From Tyzzerella sp. (GTDB lineage: Bacteria; Bacillota; Clostridia; Lachnospirales; Lachnospiraceae), in assembly GCA_017465565.1 (NCBI GenBank), contig JAFTWA010000012.1, positions 1-64,000 on the forward strand: DNA of 64,000 nucleotides, read 5' to 3'. Below the pieces are notes generated by a model. That model worked only from the letters and a program-made list of their open reading frames with translations. It was not told the origin of the DNA and did not search any database. This document shows, piece after piece, positions 51,230-60,351 of the stretch. A program made the translations under genes and the position numbers. Numbering within the stretch: the first letter of the stretch is position 1; each line of letters starts with the position of its first letter.

Positions 51230-54055
51230 TTATAGAAATTTCACAAATGAATACTGCTTGCTTTCCCTATCGCATTCTCCGTCTTTATAACGCAAAACAA
51301 AATCAAACATTTGTGGCGCTGCCAAATCCGGTTCTGGATCTGGGCCATAATGATGTGGACCAAGCAAATTTCGATTTCCCGAATATACTGTTATTTGAGC
51401 TACATTATCTCCCTTTTTCACATAGTTACTAATATCTGGTGCGTCCTCAAAATATTTTTTTTCTACAGAAATTCCATTCACCTTCACATACGCCAAGTGT
51501 GAATTTTGTGGTAATTTCAGTCTACAAGGCAGTCCATCACTTTTAAATTGAACATTAAAAGTCATGCAACCTGCAAAAAAAGGATATCCATCCTTCACAG
51601 TATCTGTCACGATTTCTGTTCTCTTATCGATGTAGAAGTTGCCATCATTAAAATAAATTCCTTTTTCCATATCAACAACATACTCATCTTCTGAATATAC
51701 GGCAAAGTCACCTTGCAAATAGCAAGCTTCAATCGTTGTATTATACACAAGACAATTACGCAAACTTTCTGTTACACCTTCACCAAATAATGCGTAATAT
51801 ACATTTTCGCTTTCCCAAAAATGAATTTTGATTACAACTTCATTTTTTCCTACCTTACACCAAGGAGTAATATCCGCTTTTCCTATTCTCTTTTCAAAAT
51901 CAGATATTCCGTCGAATTTCATTTCAACTCCGTTGATAGTGCAACTCAAATTATTCATATCTTCTGTCAGGAAGCTTATTTTTTCAGGTATTGTTTTTAC
52001 AAAAAAGGAGTATTTTAGCCACAAATCCCCCTCATATCTCATTTCCAAAAGGTCATTGAATACTTTTGTAAAACTACACTCTTCACTAAATTTCAAGCCA
52101 TCGTATGACACACAAATTCTATCAAGTGTCATATAATTATCACTGGTTTCTACCATTTCCATAGATGTAGGAAGTAAGATTTCTTCAAGCATCTTTTCTT
52201 CAGGCACAATCTCTTGTGAATAATAAAGAATCTTACTCTGTCCTGGTCTGAATGTCATAGTGCTTGGTTGTTGATAAAAGCTATCCCTTTCAATATCATA
52301 TCCTTTGAAAGATTGGAAGTCTCCTTTAAATGTCACTGTATAGTTTTCCTTTTCACTAACATTTACCACATAAATAAAACGATTACCCTTGGCATCCTTA
52401 TGTAAAGTCGATAGAATCTCTGTATCTGTCTTGTTTATCATGTAATCTTGTGTCGCGCGTATATCTTCTATCGTGGTATTGTTTTCAAATGAATATTTGT
52501 AAGGTTCTCCTTCCAAATAATTTGGAACACCATTCATAAATAACATTTTCCCACCACATCTATAGAACACTTTGAATAACTCGTGATTTTTTCTCGATAT
52601 AGTCTCTGTCTTTGGAAATACGATAGTATCATAAGCACATTGTCCAACCTGTAAAATTCCATTTTGGCTTGTTCCATGTTTTTCCAAAATAGTTTCATCA
52701 ATAATATGGTACGGAACATTCATTTTCGATAACATCGAGATTGTGTTTTCATAAGACTCTTCCAACTCTGTCTCTGCAGTATAATCATCATGTTTATAGT
52801 AAAAGTACTTACTTCGTATAGGACAGAACACAGCTACTCGCACGATTTCGTCACTTTCTCCTAATAAACAACCTAGCTTTGTAAAATACTCATTAAATGT
52901 TTTTATATCTTTTCTCACCCATGGTGTTACTGGAGAAAAATGCATCGGATAGTCACGCTTTCTCTGACCCGTTTCAGAATAAGGAAGTAAATGATGACAT
53001 AGCAAATTTACACCGCACACATATTGAAGTTCTGCAATTCGTTTCAATTCAGCTGGGGTACTGTTCCATCCACATCCTGCAAATGTTTCTGTAATCACAC
53101 GTTTTTTTCCTAATTGTCTTGCAACAGAGGAAACTTGTTTTGCAGCAACTGGTGACGATAAAGATTTACGCAACTTATCAATGCCAGGAATATGTTCATA
53201 TTCATAAAATGGCATAATTCCTGCACAACCTCTCATTTGCCCAGCCAATGAAGACTCTTCATAATAATGTCCTGTAAGCCTCACACCATTATTATCACAC
53301 CATTCATATATGTTTTTTGCAAATGCTGACAGCATCAATTCCTGCATACACATCCAATACTTATAACGAAATGCTCTATATCCATTCTTTTCGACAAACA
53401 TATGGCCTAGACCATCTAAGAGATCTTCCCCATACTTTTCCCTGTAATACACAGGCAAAACACGGGTATATGGATGCTGCCATCTTTGGTACTGTGGTTC
53501 GTCCGTAAAAAATCCCGCTGTTAATTTACTAAATTCTTCACCAAGCTCACATTTGTATCGTTCATGAGTTTCTATGATAAATTGGTCTACTACTTCCTTG
53601 TTCAAAATATCTGCAGTTGATACCGATATATGTTCATAAACATTTAGACATTTCCCTAGAACTTCTTCTGGTTTTCTCACACGAATAAGATTTTCACCAC
53701 TAATATCATAAGAGACCAATGCATTCTCATCATAATCACCAATAAAATATGTCAAATATCTGTCCCTGTTTGACTCTTGTTCTAATAGTTTTCCTCCAAC
53801 AAACCCGCTTGGCCATCCATTTTCATCATATGCCCATGCGCTCATTCCAAGTTCTTTCGCTTCCTCACAACATGCTCTTATACAGTGAAACCACTCTTCA
53901 CTTAGATATTCAATACTCAGTCCTCCTCTGGCATGCATAAAAAAACCACCAAACCCAACATCATTCATCCATCTGATTTGTTCTATTAATTCTTTTTCTT
54001 CAAGTTTATCGTTCCAGCTCCAAAATGGAATTGGCCTATAATCTTTATCTGTCAT
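51230..54055 (-). CDS. GH106-like alpha-L-rhamnosidase
   Basis: The 941-residue protein starts with the GH106-type block RPIPFWSWNDKLEEKELIEQ, GFGGFFMHARGGLSIEYLSE and AYDENGWPSGFVGGKLL, and has a TIM-barrel core with GHYYEESSLAGQMRG, followed by beta-rich C-terminal domains. GH106 enzymes release L-rhamnose from complex glycans. No signal peptide is present, so it acts in the cytoplasm on imported substrate. It is the last gene of the long sugar operon, about 30 bp after the phosphoglucomutase gene. Confidence 0.75.
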   Translation of the reverse strand: MTDKDYRPIPFWSWNDKLEEKELIEQIRWMNDVGFGGFFMHARGGLSIEYLSEEWFHCIRACCEEAKELGMSAWAYDENGWPSGFVGGKLLEQESNRDRYLTYFIGDYDENALVSYDISGENLIRVRKPEEVLGKCLNVYEHISVSTADILNKEVVDQFIIETHERYKCELGEEFSKLTAGFFTDEPQYQRWQHPYTRVLPVYYREKYGEDLLDGLGHMFVEKNGYRAFRYKYWMCMQELMLSAFAKNIYEWCDNNGVRLTGHYYEESSLAGQMRGCAGIMPFYEYEHIPGIDKLRKSLSSPVAAKQVSSVARQLGKKRVITETFAGCGWNSTPAELKRIAELQYVCGVNLLCHHLLPYSETGQRKRDYPMHFSPVTPWVRKDIKTFNEYFTKLGCLLGESDEIVRVAVFCPIRSKYFYYKHDDYTAETELEESYENTISMLSKMNVPYHIIDETILEKHGTSQNGILQVGQCAYDTIVFPKTETISRKNHELFKVFYRCGGKMLFMNGVPNYLEGEPYKYSFENNTTIEDIRATQDYMINKTDTEILSTLHKDAKGNRFIYVVNVSEKENYTVTFKGDFQSFKGYDIERDSFYQQPSTMTFRPGQSKILYYSQEIVPEEKMLEEILLPTSMEMVETSDNYMTLDRICVSYDGLKFSEECSFTKVFNDLLEMRYEGDLWLKYSFFVKTIPEKISFLTEDMNNLSCTINGVEMKFDGISDFEKRIGKADITPWCKVGKNEVVIKIHFWESENVYYALFGEGVTESLRNCLVYNTTIEACYLQGDFAVYSEDEYVVDMEKGIYFNDGNFYIDKRTEIVTDTVKDGYPFFAGCMTFNVQFKSDGLPCRLKLPQNSHLAYVKVNGISVEKKYFEDAPDISNYVKKGDNVAQITVYSGNRNLLGPHHYGPDPEPDLAAPQMFDFVLRYKDGECDRESKQYSFVKFL

Positions 54056-54085
54056 TATTAACTAGTCTCCATTTCATAATTCGAT

Positions 54086-54733
54086 TTACTCCAATATAAC
54101 AAGTAAATCCTCAAATGTTGCTAAATTATATTCTGCTTTTCTGCTTGCAGTTGCATTTCCAATGGCTGCTGAATGCATACCGCCTGCAAGCGCCGCTTCT
54201 ATTCCTGCATCTGCATCTTCTACCACCAAACATTCTTGCGGTTGTAAACCCAAGAACTCTGCACCTTTTACAAATACTTCTGGATCTGGTTTTGAATTTG
54301 TAATATTGGTACCATCAGAAATAGCATCAAATTTTCCGAGCAAATTCACTCGCTCTAAAATATACTTTGCATTCTTCGAAGACGAACCAACAGCCAAGTG
54401 ATACCCTCTTCTTTTTAATTCATTTAATGTATCTCGAACACTATCTGTAACATCTGATGGTTGCATTTTTTCTAATAATTTTTTATAAATATCATTCTTC
54501 TTTTCAGCAAGCGCTACTTTTTCTCCTTTCGAAAGAGGTTCACCGTGATAATTACGAAGAATAATCTCTAACGACTCCATACGGCTCACACCTCGCAGGA
54601 GATTGTTGATTTCTTTATCAAAATATACTCCCATTTCATCCGCCGTGATTTTCCATGCTTCATAATGGAGTTCATCTGTAAATACGATTACGCCATCTAA
54701 ATCAAAAATAATACCCTTAATTTCTGGATTCAT
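54086..54733 (-). CDS. pgmB: Beta-phosphoglucomutase
   Basis: A 215-residue HAD-family mutase: the nucleophile motif IIFDLDGVIVFTDELHYEAW and a later VVEDADAGIEAALAGGM. It converts beta-glucose 1-phosphate to glucose 6-phosphate, normally after a disaccharide phosphorylase. No phosphorylase is recognised in the window, so the source of glucose 1-phosphate may lie in the upstream part of the operon. The ATG at 54733 follows GAGG; a TTG start eight codons upstream is less likely. Confidence 0.85.
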   Translation of the reverse strand: MNPEIKGIIFDLDGVIVFTDELHYEAWKITADEMGVYFDKEINNLLRGVSRMESLEIILRNYHGEPLSKGEKVALAEKKNDIYKKLLEKMQPSDVTDSVRDTLNELKRRGYHLAVGSSSKNAKYILERVNLLGKFDAISDGTNITNSKPDPEVFVKGAEFLGLQPQECLVVEDADAGIEAALAGGMHSAAIGNATASRKAEYNLATFEDLLVILE

Positions 54734-54782
54734 GATTTTTACCTCGTCTATATTCAAACTATGTTTATCTTATGATTTGTAT

Positions 54783-56447
54783 TTAACCAAGTCGTGCATC
54801 CCATTTTCCACAGAACGGATCAATTGGGCTCTTTCCGCGAAACTGGCTTTTTCCAATCAATTTATCTACCAAAACTTCCACCATATCGTCGTTGGAATTG
54901 TAACAATTAATATATGTCTTCACTCTCGGAATATCTAACAAATGATATGGATTTTCTAGAGACACAAAAATTGTCGGTATCTCTTCAATATTATGTGGAC
55001 ATTTGGCTCCCCATTCAATTCGAACTACAGTCTGATTGGAACGCGTCTTTAAATTAGCAACGTAAAGAATGTAAGCATACTTTTCTGCTCTTGGAATACC
55101 TGTTTCTGCACCAAAAATCTCTACATCGAATCCCTCTGCAATCAAACGCTCATACACAGCCTGACAAGGCTTTGTTTCAATTGGTTTCGGTTCTCCATAT
55201 CGATTTTCCAATGGAATAAACAAAATGCGTTTACCTGGTTTTAGTGGCAATACATCTTTTTGCTCTTTTACTAGTGTAATAGCTTTTTCCGCACATTCCT
55301 TTGCCCATTTCCTATGTTCACCACATCCAACTACTTTTCTTGCCTCTTCCACAGATGGCATCTTCGTAGACTTATGTAATCCAATAGCAGCTTTCAACGC
55401 TAACACTCGCATTGCTGCTTCTTCTAATCTCTGTTCTGATAGAATTCCTGTTTCTAATCCTTCTTTCATAAAACGAAAATCTTCTGCAGCAACTCTTGTG
55501 AATAAAAACATATCTGCTCCTGCCTCAATTGCATATGGCACTGCTCTATTTCTTGGCATGGCATTTGTAAATCCTGCCATCAACGTAGAATCTGTTACAA
55601 TAAGTCCATTGAATCCAAGCTTTTCACGAAGAAGTCCATTCATTAATTCTTTCGACAAGCTGCCCGGAAGAATTTCTTCATCCTTAAGATTTGGATTTAA
55701 TGCTTTACTATAAGCTGGCTGCATAATGTGTGCCGCCATAACAGACAATGCTCCAGCATCAATAGACGCTTTATATGCTTTTCCAAATGTCTCGTCCCAT
55801 TCTTCACAAGACATCATATTCAGGCTTGCAAGAAGATGCTGGTCTCTTTCATCCACTCCATCTCCTGGGAAATGCTTAATTGTCGCAGCAATTCCTTCCT
55901 CCTGAATTGTTTCTACAAAAATCTTTCCCATTCTCGCTACACGCTCTGGGTCTGAACCAAATGTTCTTGTATTTGTGATTGGATTGTGATATTCAAAATC
56001 GATATCAATCACTGGGGAATAGGTCCAATTAGCACCAACTGCTCTTGCTTCCCGCGCGCAGACTCTTGCCATCTTTCTTACCATTTCATCATCATCTGTG
56101 GCTGCAACGCCCATTGGCGACGCAAACGCTGTTCCCTCTTTAACGATTCCATTGCCACCTTTTTCCAAGTTCGCAACTACAAGGGCTGGTACGAATGCTC
56201 TATTTTGTATTTTTGTTGTGAACGCATGTGCCGTTTCTAATGACATTGCACGATAAAGAACTCCTCCCGGAATTCCGCCAAACGAATCTATCATTTCCGA
56301 AAACTCTGCATCGTTTCCTTCACGAATGTCCAGGCAAAAAAGCTGTGCGATTTTTTGGCTTGTTGCCATCTTTTGAAGCGTATTTTCTACCCAGAAAACT
56401 GCTTCTTCATCTAAATAAAAAGGCTTACTTTTCAAATTCATTTTCAT
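54783..56447 (-). CDS. GH3 family glycosidase, NagZ-like
   Basis: A 554-residue GH3 enzyme with the IKHFPGDGVDERDQHLLAS block near residue 190, similar to the loop of NagZ-type beta-N-acetylglucosaminidases (KHFPGHG...DxH), and the acidic nucleophile in GLIVTDSTLMAGF near 285. A second alpha/beta domain follows. No signal peptide. It may trim a beta-linked sugar from the imported oligosaccharide; beta-glucosidase or beta-N-acetylhexosaminidase cannot be told apart by eye. AGGGATGAGCG precedes the ATG. Confidence 0.82.
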   Translation of the reverse strand: MKMNLKSKPFYLDEEAVFWVENTLQKMATSQKIAQLFCLDIREGNDAEFSEMIDSFGGIPGGVLYRAMSLETAHAFTTKIQNRAFVPALVVANLEKGGNGIVKEGTAFASPMGVAATDDDEMVRKMARVCAREARAVGANWTYSPVIDIDFEYHNPITNTRTFGSDPERVARMGKIFVETIQEEGIAATIKHFPGDGVDERDQHLLASLNMMSCEEWDETFGKAYKASIDAGALSVMAAHIMQPAYSKALNPNLKDEEILPGSLSKELMNGLLREKLGFNGLIVTDSTLMAGFTNAMPRNRAVPYAIEAGADMFLFTRVAAEDFRFMKEGLETGILSEQRLEEAAMRVLALKAAIGLHKSTKMPSVEEARKVVGCGEHRKWAKECAEKAITLVKEQKDVLPLKPGKRILFIPLENRYGEPKPIETKPCQAVYERLIAEGFDVEIFGAETGIPRAEKYAYILYVANLKTRSNQTVVRIEWGAKCPHNIEEIPTIFVSLENPYHLLDIPRVKTYINCYNSNDDMVEVLVDKLIGKSQFRGKSPIDPFCGKWDARLG

Positions 56448-56458
56448 CGCTCATCCCT

Positions 56459-58543
56459 TTATAAGTGTTTTAATGCTTCTTTCATTACAACCAATGCATA
56501 AGAAGCAAATCCATGATCATAACTTCCTTTATGCTGCTTGTACTCCCAAAGAGTACCCGTATATTTTTCCATACTTCCAAAGAATCCTTCCACATCCTTT
56601 AGAACCAACTTGTATTCATTCATTTGAAGTAAGGCTTCCATACGAAGATATGCTCCGATAAACATATTCACAGGGAATATTTCTGGCATGACATCTTCTC
56701 GGTTTGGTGTGAATACCTCCGTAATCAAATGTTTCAAATATGCAAATTTTTCAGATAACAAATCAATGCCCCCAAATAGAACTGCATAATATTGACAAGC
56801 TTCCGAACTATCATCCAACAGAACAAGTTCTCCTGCTTCGTTTCGCACTGCATGATCTCTAAAATATCCATCTTTCAACGATTGCTGGACTGCTACTTTA
56901 CGAACTTCTTCGCATCTTCGCTTGCATTCGTCATCTTCATATAGATTCGCAATACATTCCAAAACTCTTGCATACAAGAAGTTCGTTGGATAGTTCACAT
57001 CCCATGTCCATTCATTGGCAACACTCCACTCTACAAAGTTCCAAGAAGGAAGTTTCTCAAGCAAACCATCTTCATTTTCATATTGCTTGAAGAAACCAAG
57101 GAGACCATAAATGCTTTCCTTAAAGTCTTCTTTTGCCTCTTCGTGCCCGCGTTTGCAAATATACTCTTCCACCTCTAAGATGTACCACATTGTCCATTGT
57201 GGAATGTAAGCCTGATGTTCCATTGCATCCGATGGATAACATTTTGGCAGCATTCCAGTTGGAAGTGCACCATCATTTTTATACAAGCGGTAGTTTTCTA
57301 AAAATGCATCTTCTACCATTGTCTTACCAGAAAGCGCATACTCTGTCTTTGCAGTAAAATACGAATCGCAAAGCCATCCTGCTCTTTCTCTGGAAGGACA
57401 GTCGAAATAAAGATCTACTGCATTATGTGCAAATGTTCGTACTGCAGCGGTATAAATGGCATCCAACACCTTGTTTCCACTATCAAGCAGTTCCACCTTG
57501 CTTGTATCAAATTCATATGTTTTCATTCCAAAGTTTTTTAAGTGAATACACCCACTTCGAACTGCAAGCATCACAAAGCGGAACGTATATGGTTCAAAAC
57601 TTTGAACAGTTCTGTCGTCTCCTTTTTCAAGGAAACATTCAATGACATTATGTACATTCATATTTTGGAAAGAAAAGGTTTCTCCTTCGAAATATTCACA
57701 GAAAGAAATAACAACATCACTTTCTTCCAAAGCTTCTAATGAAGCCTTCAGAAATCCGGCTTCCACTTTTCCAAAATCGAGAAGAACATATTCTCCTTCC
57801 TTAATAAAAACTGGCAGCGTTTCTACATCACTCGTTACTTTCTGCACAAGCCTTTGTGCCCAGCCAAATGGGTGATGTTCTATTTCATCCCACACATAAA
57901 AACCCCAATCCTCGGACATCTGCCAAGAATATTTCTGTTTTTTATATGGTAAACTCTCGTCAAATTCGTAGATTCCCCTATTTCGAATCTTGTTTAAATC
58001 GATATCTCTATATAAAGGATAAGGTGCCTTTCGTTCGATTACATTAGGGCTATTATCCACAATTTCAAATTCCACTTCACAAAGTTCCATGAAATTTTCA
58101 CTTCTATAATCCCAAATTTCTGTAAAATGCCTTTGTGCTGAATACCGCTCTACTTTTTTTACCTTTGTACTAGGCAAATATGCTTTGAAATCTTTACCTG
58201 TACTTATAAGCACATTTTCTCCACTTCGAATTTCTGCTATCAAACAAGAGGGTTGTCTTACCGTTGAAATGCTTTTGCAATAGTATCCAACAGCCTCAAT
58301 TCGAACTTTACATACTTCATTTTTGTTTGGTAACGAAACTACATCTTTCTTTACATATCCTTCTGCTGCTCTAGCAGGTCCAAAGCATAGAAACTTGTCA
58401 TTTACGTATACTCTATAAAAACAAGTCCCCGCAACATGTAATTCAGCAGAAGAAGTCTGGTCAAATGCCGTCTCAAACACAACAAACGTATTCATCTCCT
58501 TTGTTTTTCCCTTTGCCCATATCGGCTTTGCTTCTAAAAACAT
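56459..58543 (-). CDS. GH78-like alpha-L-rhamnosidase
   Basis: The 694-residue protein has N-terminal beta domains (FDQTSSAELHVAGTCFYRVY, then VNDKFLCFGPARA) and a six-hairpin (alpha/alpha)6 barrel with DLYFDCPSRERAGWLCDSYF near residue 380, the GH78 region that carries the general acid. GH78 enzymes hydrolyse alpha-L-rhamnosides of flavonoids or polysaccharides. The ATG at 58543 follows GAGGG; a longer frame into the upstream gene is rejected. No signal peptide, so cytoplasmic. Confidence 0.78.
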   Translation of the reverse strand: MFLEAKPIWAKGKTKEMNTFVVFETAFDQTSSAELHVAGTCFYRVYVNDKFLCFGPARAAEGYVKKDVVSLPNKNEVCKVRIEAVGYYCKSISTVRQPSCLIAEIRSGENVLISTGKDFKAYLPSTKVKKVERYSAQRHFTEIWDYRSENFMELCEVEFEIVDNSPNVIERKAPYPLYRDIDLNKIRNRGIYEFDESLPYKKQKYSWQMSEDWGFYVWDEIEHHPFGWAQRLVQKVTSDVETLPVFIKEGEYVLLDFGKVEAGFLKASLEALEESDVVISFCEYFEGETFSFQNMNVHNVIECFLEKGDDRTVQSFEPYTFRFVMLAVRSGCIHLKNFGMKTYEFDTSKVELLDSGNKVLDAIYTAAVRTFAHNAVDLYFDCPSRERAGWLCDSYFTAKTEYALSGKTMVEDAFLENYRLYKNDGALPTGMLPKCYPSDAMEHQAYIPQWTMWYILEVEEYICKRGHEEAKEDFKESIYGLLGFFKQYENEDGLLEKLPSWNFVEWSVANEWTWDVNYPTNFLYARVLECIANLYEDDECKRRCEEVRKVAVQQSLKDGYFRDHAVRNEAGELVLLDDSSEACQYYAVLFGGIDLLSEKFAYLKHLITEVFTPNREDVMPEIFPVNMFIGAYLRMEALLQMNEYKLVLKDVEGFFGSMEKYTGTLWEYKQHKGSYDHGFASYALVVMKEALKHL

Positions 58544-58554
58544 CTTATCCCTCA

Positions 58555-59397
58555 CTATAAAAACATATAATCTCCATAAGCGTGTGGGAATGATGCTTGT
58601 ACACCAAGTTCGTCCATCCACGCTCTTGTTTCCAATGTCTTCCACGGTCCTGAATCTTTTCCACCACCGTTATCATTTTCCCACAACCAATCTGGTGTGC
58701 AGTAAAGGCAGATTTTAGGCATTACCACTGAATAAAATTCCTTTGTAACACCTCTTTGCCCGTGATGAGCCATTTGTACAATATCTTGACGCAACTTATC
58801 ATGTGGACACATCTCTAACAATTTGTTTCCACCTTCTACAGCCAAATCCCCCAAAAATAAAACCGAACGTTTTGGGAAATGTACTAAAAAAGCGATTGTT
58901 GTATCATTAAAATCCTTGTATGTCTCATATCCGTCCAAATCATTCAAAACCTCAATAAAAAGGTCATCTACACAAATAATACTCTCTTTATTTAAAGTCT
59001 TTGGAACAATACCATATTGATTGATATACGAATAAAACTTTTCCAAATAACGTCCAAGTCTTTCGCTTTTGCTGCGAACCCATTCCAATGGTGGGAAACT
59101 AAAATACATTTCTCCAATTTCCATCTTTGGATTTTCGATATTTTCCATGATCCACAAAAGTCCTCCAAAATGATCATCATGTGCATGTGTAAAAATCCAT
59201 GTATCTACCCTTCCACCTACACTTTGAATCAACTCATAGAGATATTTTCCATCCTCGTCCTTTTGATAGTTCCCACTGTCAATCAAAATAATTTTTCCAT
59301 TTTGACTTTTGATCATATACAACATGGATTGAATATGACTACGATTTGCCACTTGAATCAATTGACCTCCACCAAGGCCTAAATCTACTATGTTCAT
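58555..59397 (-). CDS. Metallo-beta-lactamase-fold hydrolase
   Basis: A 280-residue protein with the dinuclear metal motif FTHAHDDHFGG (71-80), LFLGDLAVEG for the bridging Asp and MAHHGQRG for a further His. The arrangement resembles the ComEC C-terminal type. Substrate unknown; in a sugar operon it could act on a sugar lactone or a phosphate ester. It lies five bases after the isomerase gene and 11 bases before the GH78 gene. Confidence 0.78.
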   Translation of the reverse strand: MNIVDLGLGGGQLIQVANRSHIQSMLYMIKSQNGKIILIDSGNYQKDEDGKYLYELIQSVGGRVDTWIFTHAHDDHFGGLLWIMENIENPKMEIGEMYFSFPPLEWVRSKSERLGRYLEKFYSYINQYGIVPKTLNKESIICVDDLFIEVLNDLDGYETYKDFNDTTIAFLVHFPKRSVLFLGDLAVEGGNKLLEMCPHDKLRQDIVQMAHHGQRGVTKEFYSVVMPKICLYCTPDWLWENDNGGGKDSGPWKTLETRAWMDELGVQASFPHAYGDYMFL

Positions 59398-59402
59398 CTA
59401 AT

Positions 59403-60272
59403 TTATTTCCTTTCGCCAGAAGCTAATTCTGCTATATATTTTGCTTTTCGATAAAGCAGTTCTTCTTCTGCTTTTACCAACTCTAATGGCATTTGTTTTG
59501 GTGTGTGAAGTTCTAAATTAATGACTCCAGCATATCCTATTTCACAAAGTGATCTTCCAAACGATTCCCAATCAATGACCCCAGCAAATGGATGCGCATG
59601 AATGTCGTATTTTCCGTTATTATCGTGAATATGAAGTGTTTCCAAATATTCTTTTCCAATGAGACGAACATCATCTGCTGGTGACGACTTCATAATTGCA
59701 CTGTGTCCAGTGTCCAAACACACTTTAAAATAATCGCTGTTAATTAATTTCACAAACTCTAATACCTTTGCAGAAGAAGCTATACTAAGGTCTGGCATAG
59801 GCATATTTTCGAAGCAAATGATGACTCCATGCTCTTTTCCCACTTGTGTCAATCTTCCCATAAACTCCAAGTTCATATCCCACGTTTCTTTCGCATATCC
59901 TTCATCACTTCGTGTAAATGGCATAATTGGATGAATCACCATACGTTTGCTGCCCAATGCAGCTGTACCTTCAATAGAGCGACACATCTTATCAAAACGC
60001 TCTTCTCTATCTTCTTCTGTGATATCTTTTGGTGGATATCTCCATGGCCCATGTGTCTGGAAAATTTCTATACCAGCCTGTTTACACATTTCTGATTGTT
60101 CTTGTAAATACGAAATAAATTGGCTGTGTTTCTTTTGAAACAACTCTGTGTCAGTATTGATAAATTCCTGATAATCCATAGAACTATACCCTTGACATTT
60201 CATTCGATAAGTTCCCTCTGCAAAACCATACGGCTTTGTGTAATTAAATTCCCCGATTCCAATTCTTAACAT
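59403..60272 (-). CDS. Xylose isomerase-like TIM-barrel sugar isomerase/epimerase
   Basis: The 289-residue protein belongs to the AP-endonuclease-2/sugar isomerase family. Metal-site residues lie in ICFENMPMPD, VCLDTGHSAIM, TLHIHDNNG and VINLELHTP, in strand order. Enzymes of this group epimerise or isomerise sugars or inositols. It may convert the released sugar. It lies between the binding-protein gene and the metallo-hydrolase gene. Confidence 0.8.
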   Translation of the reverse strand: MLRIGIGEFNYTKPYGFAEGTYRMKCQGYSSMDYQEFINTDTELFQKKHSQFISYLQEQSEMCKQAGIEIFQTHGPWRYPPKDITEEDREERFDKMCRSIEGTAALGSKRMVIHPIMPFTRSDEGYAKETWDMNLEFMGRLTQVGKEHGVIICFENMPMPDLSIASSAKVLEFVKLINSDYFKVCLDTGHSAIMKSSPADDVRLIGKEYLETLHIHDNNGKYDIHAHPFAGVIDWESFGRSLCEIGYAGVINLELHTPKQMPLELVKAEEELLYRKAKYIAELASGERK

Positions 60273-60306
60273 GCTTCGGATCCTTTCTACGATTTAATCC
60301 CACCAA

Positions 60307-60340
60307 GCCGCTCACGTATAATCACTTATACGTAAGCGGC
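60307..60340 (-). other. Stem-loop immediately after the binding-protein gene
   Basis: GCCGCTCACGTATAA (60307-60321) and TTATACGTAAGCGGC (60326-60340) pair over 15 positions. The single mismatch on the plus strand is a U-G wobble in the minus-strand RNA, so the structure is intact in the transcribed strand. No T-run follows. It probably stabilises the upstream mRNA or attenuates the downstream genes. Confidence 0.6.
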
Positions 60341-60351
60341 CCATGTAATTG

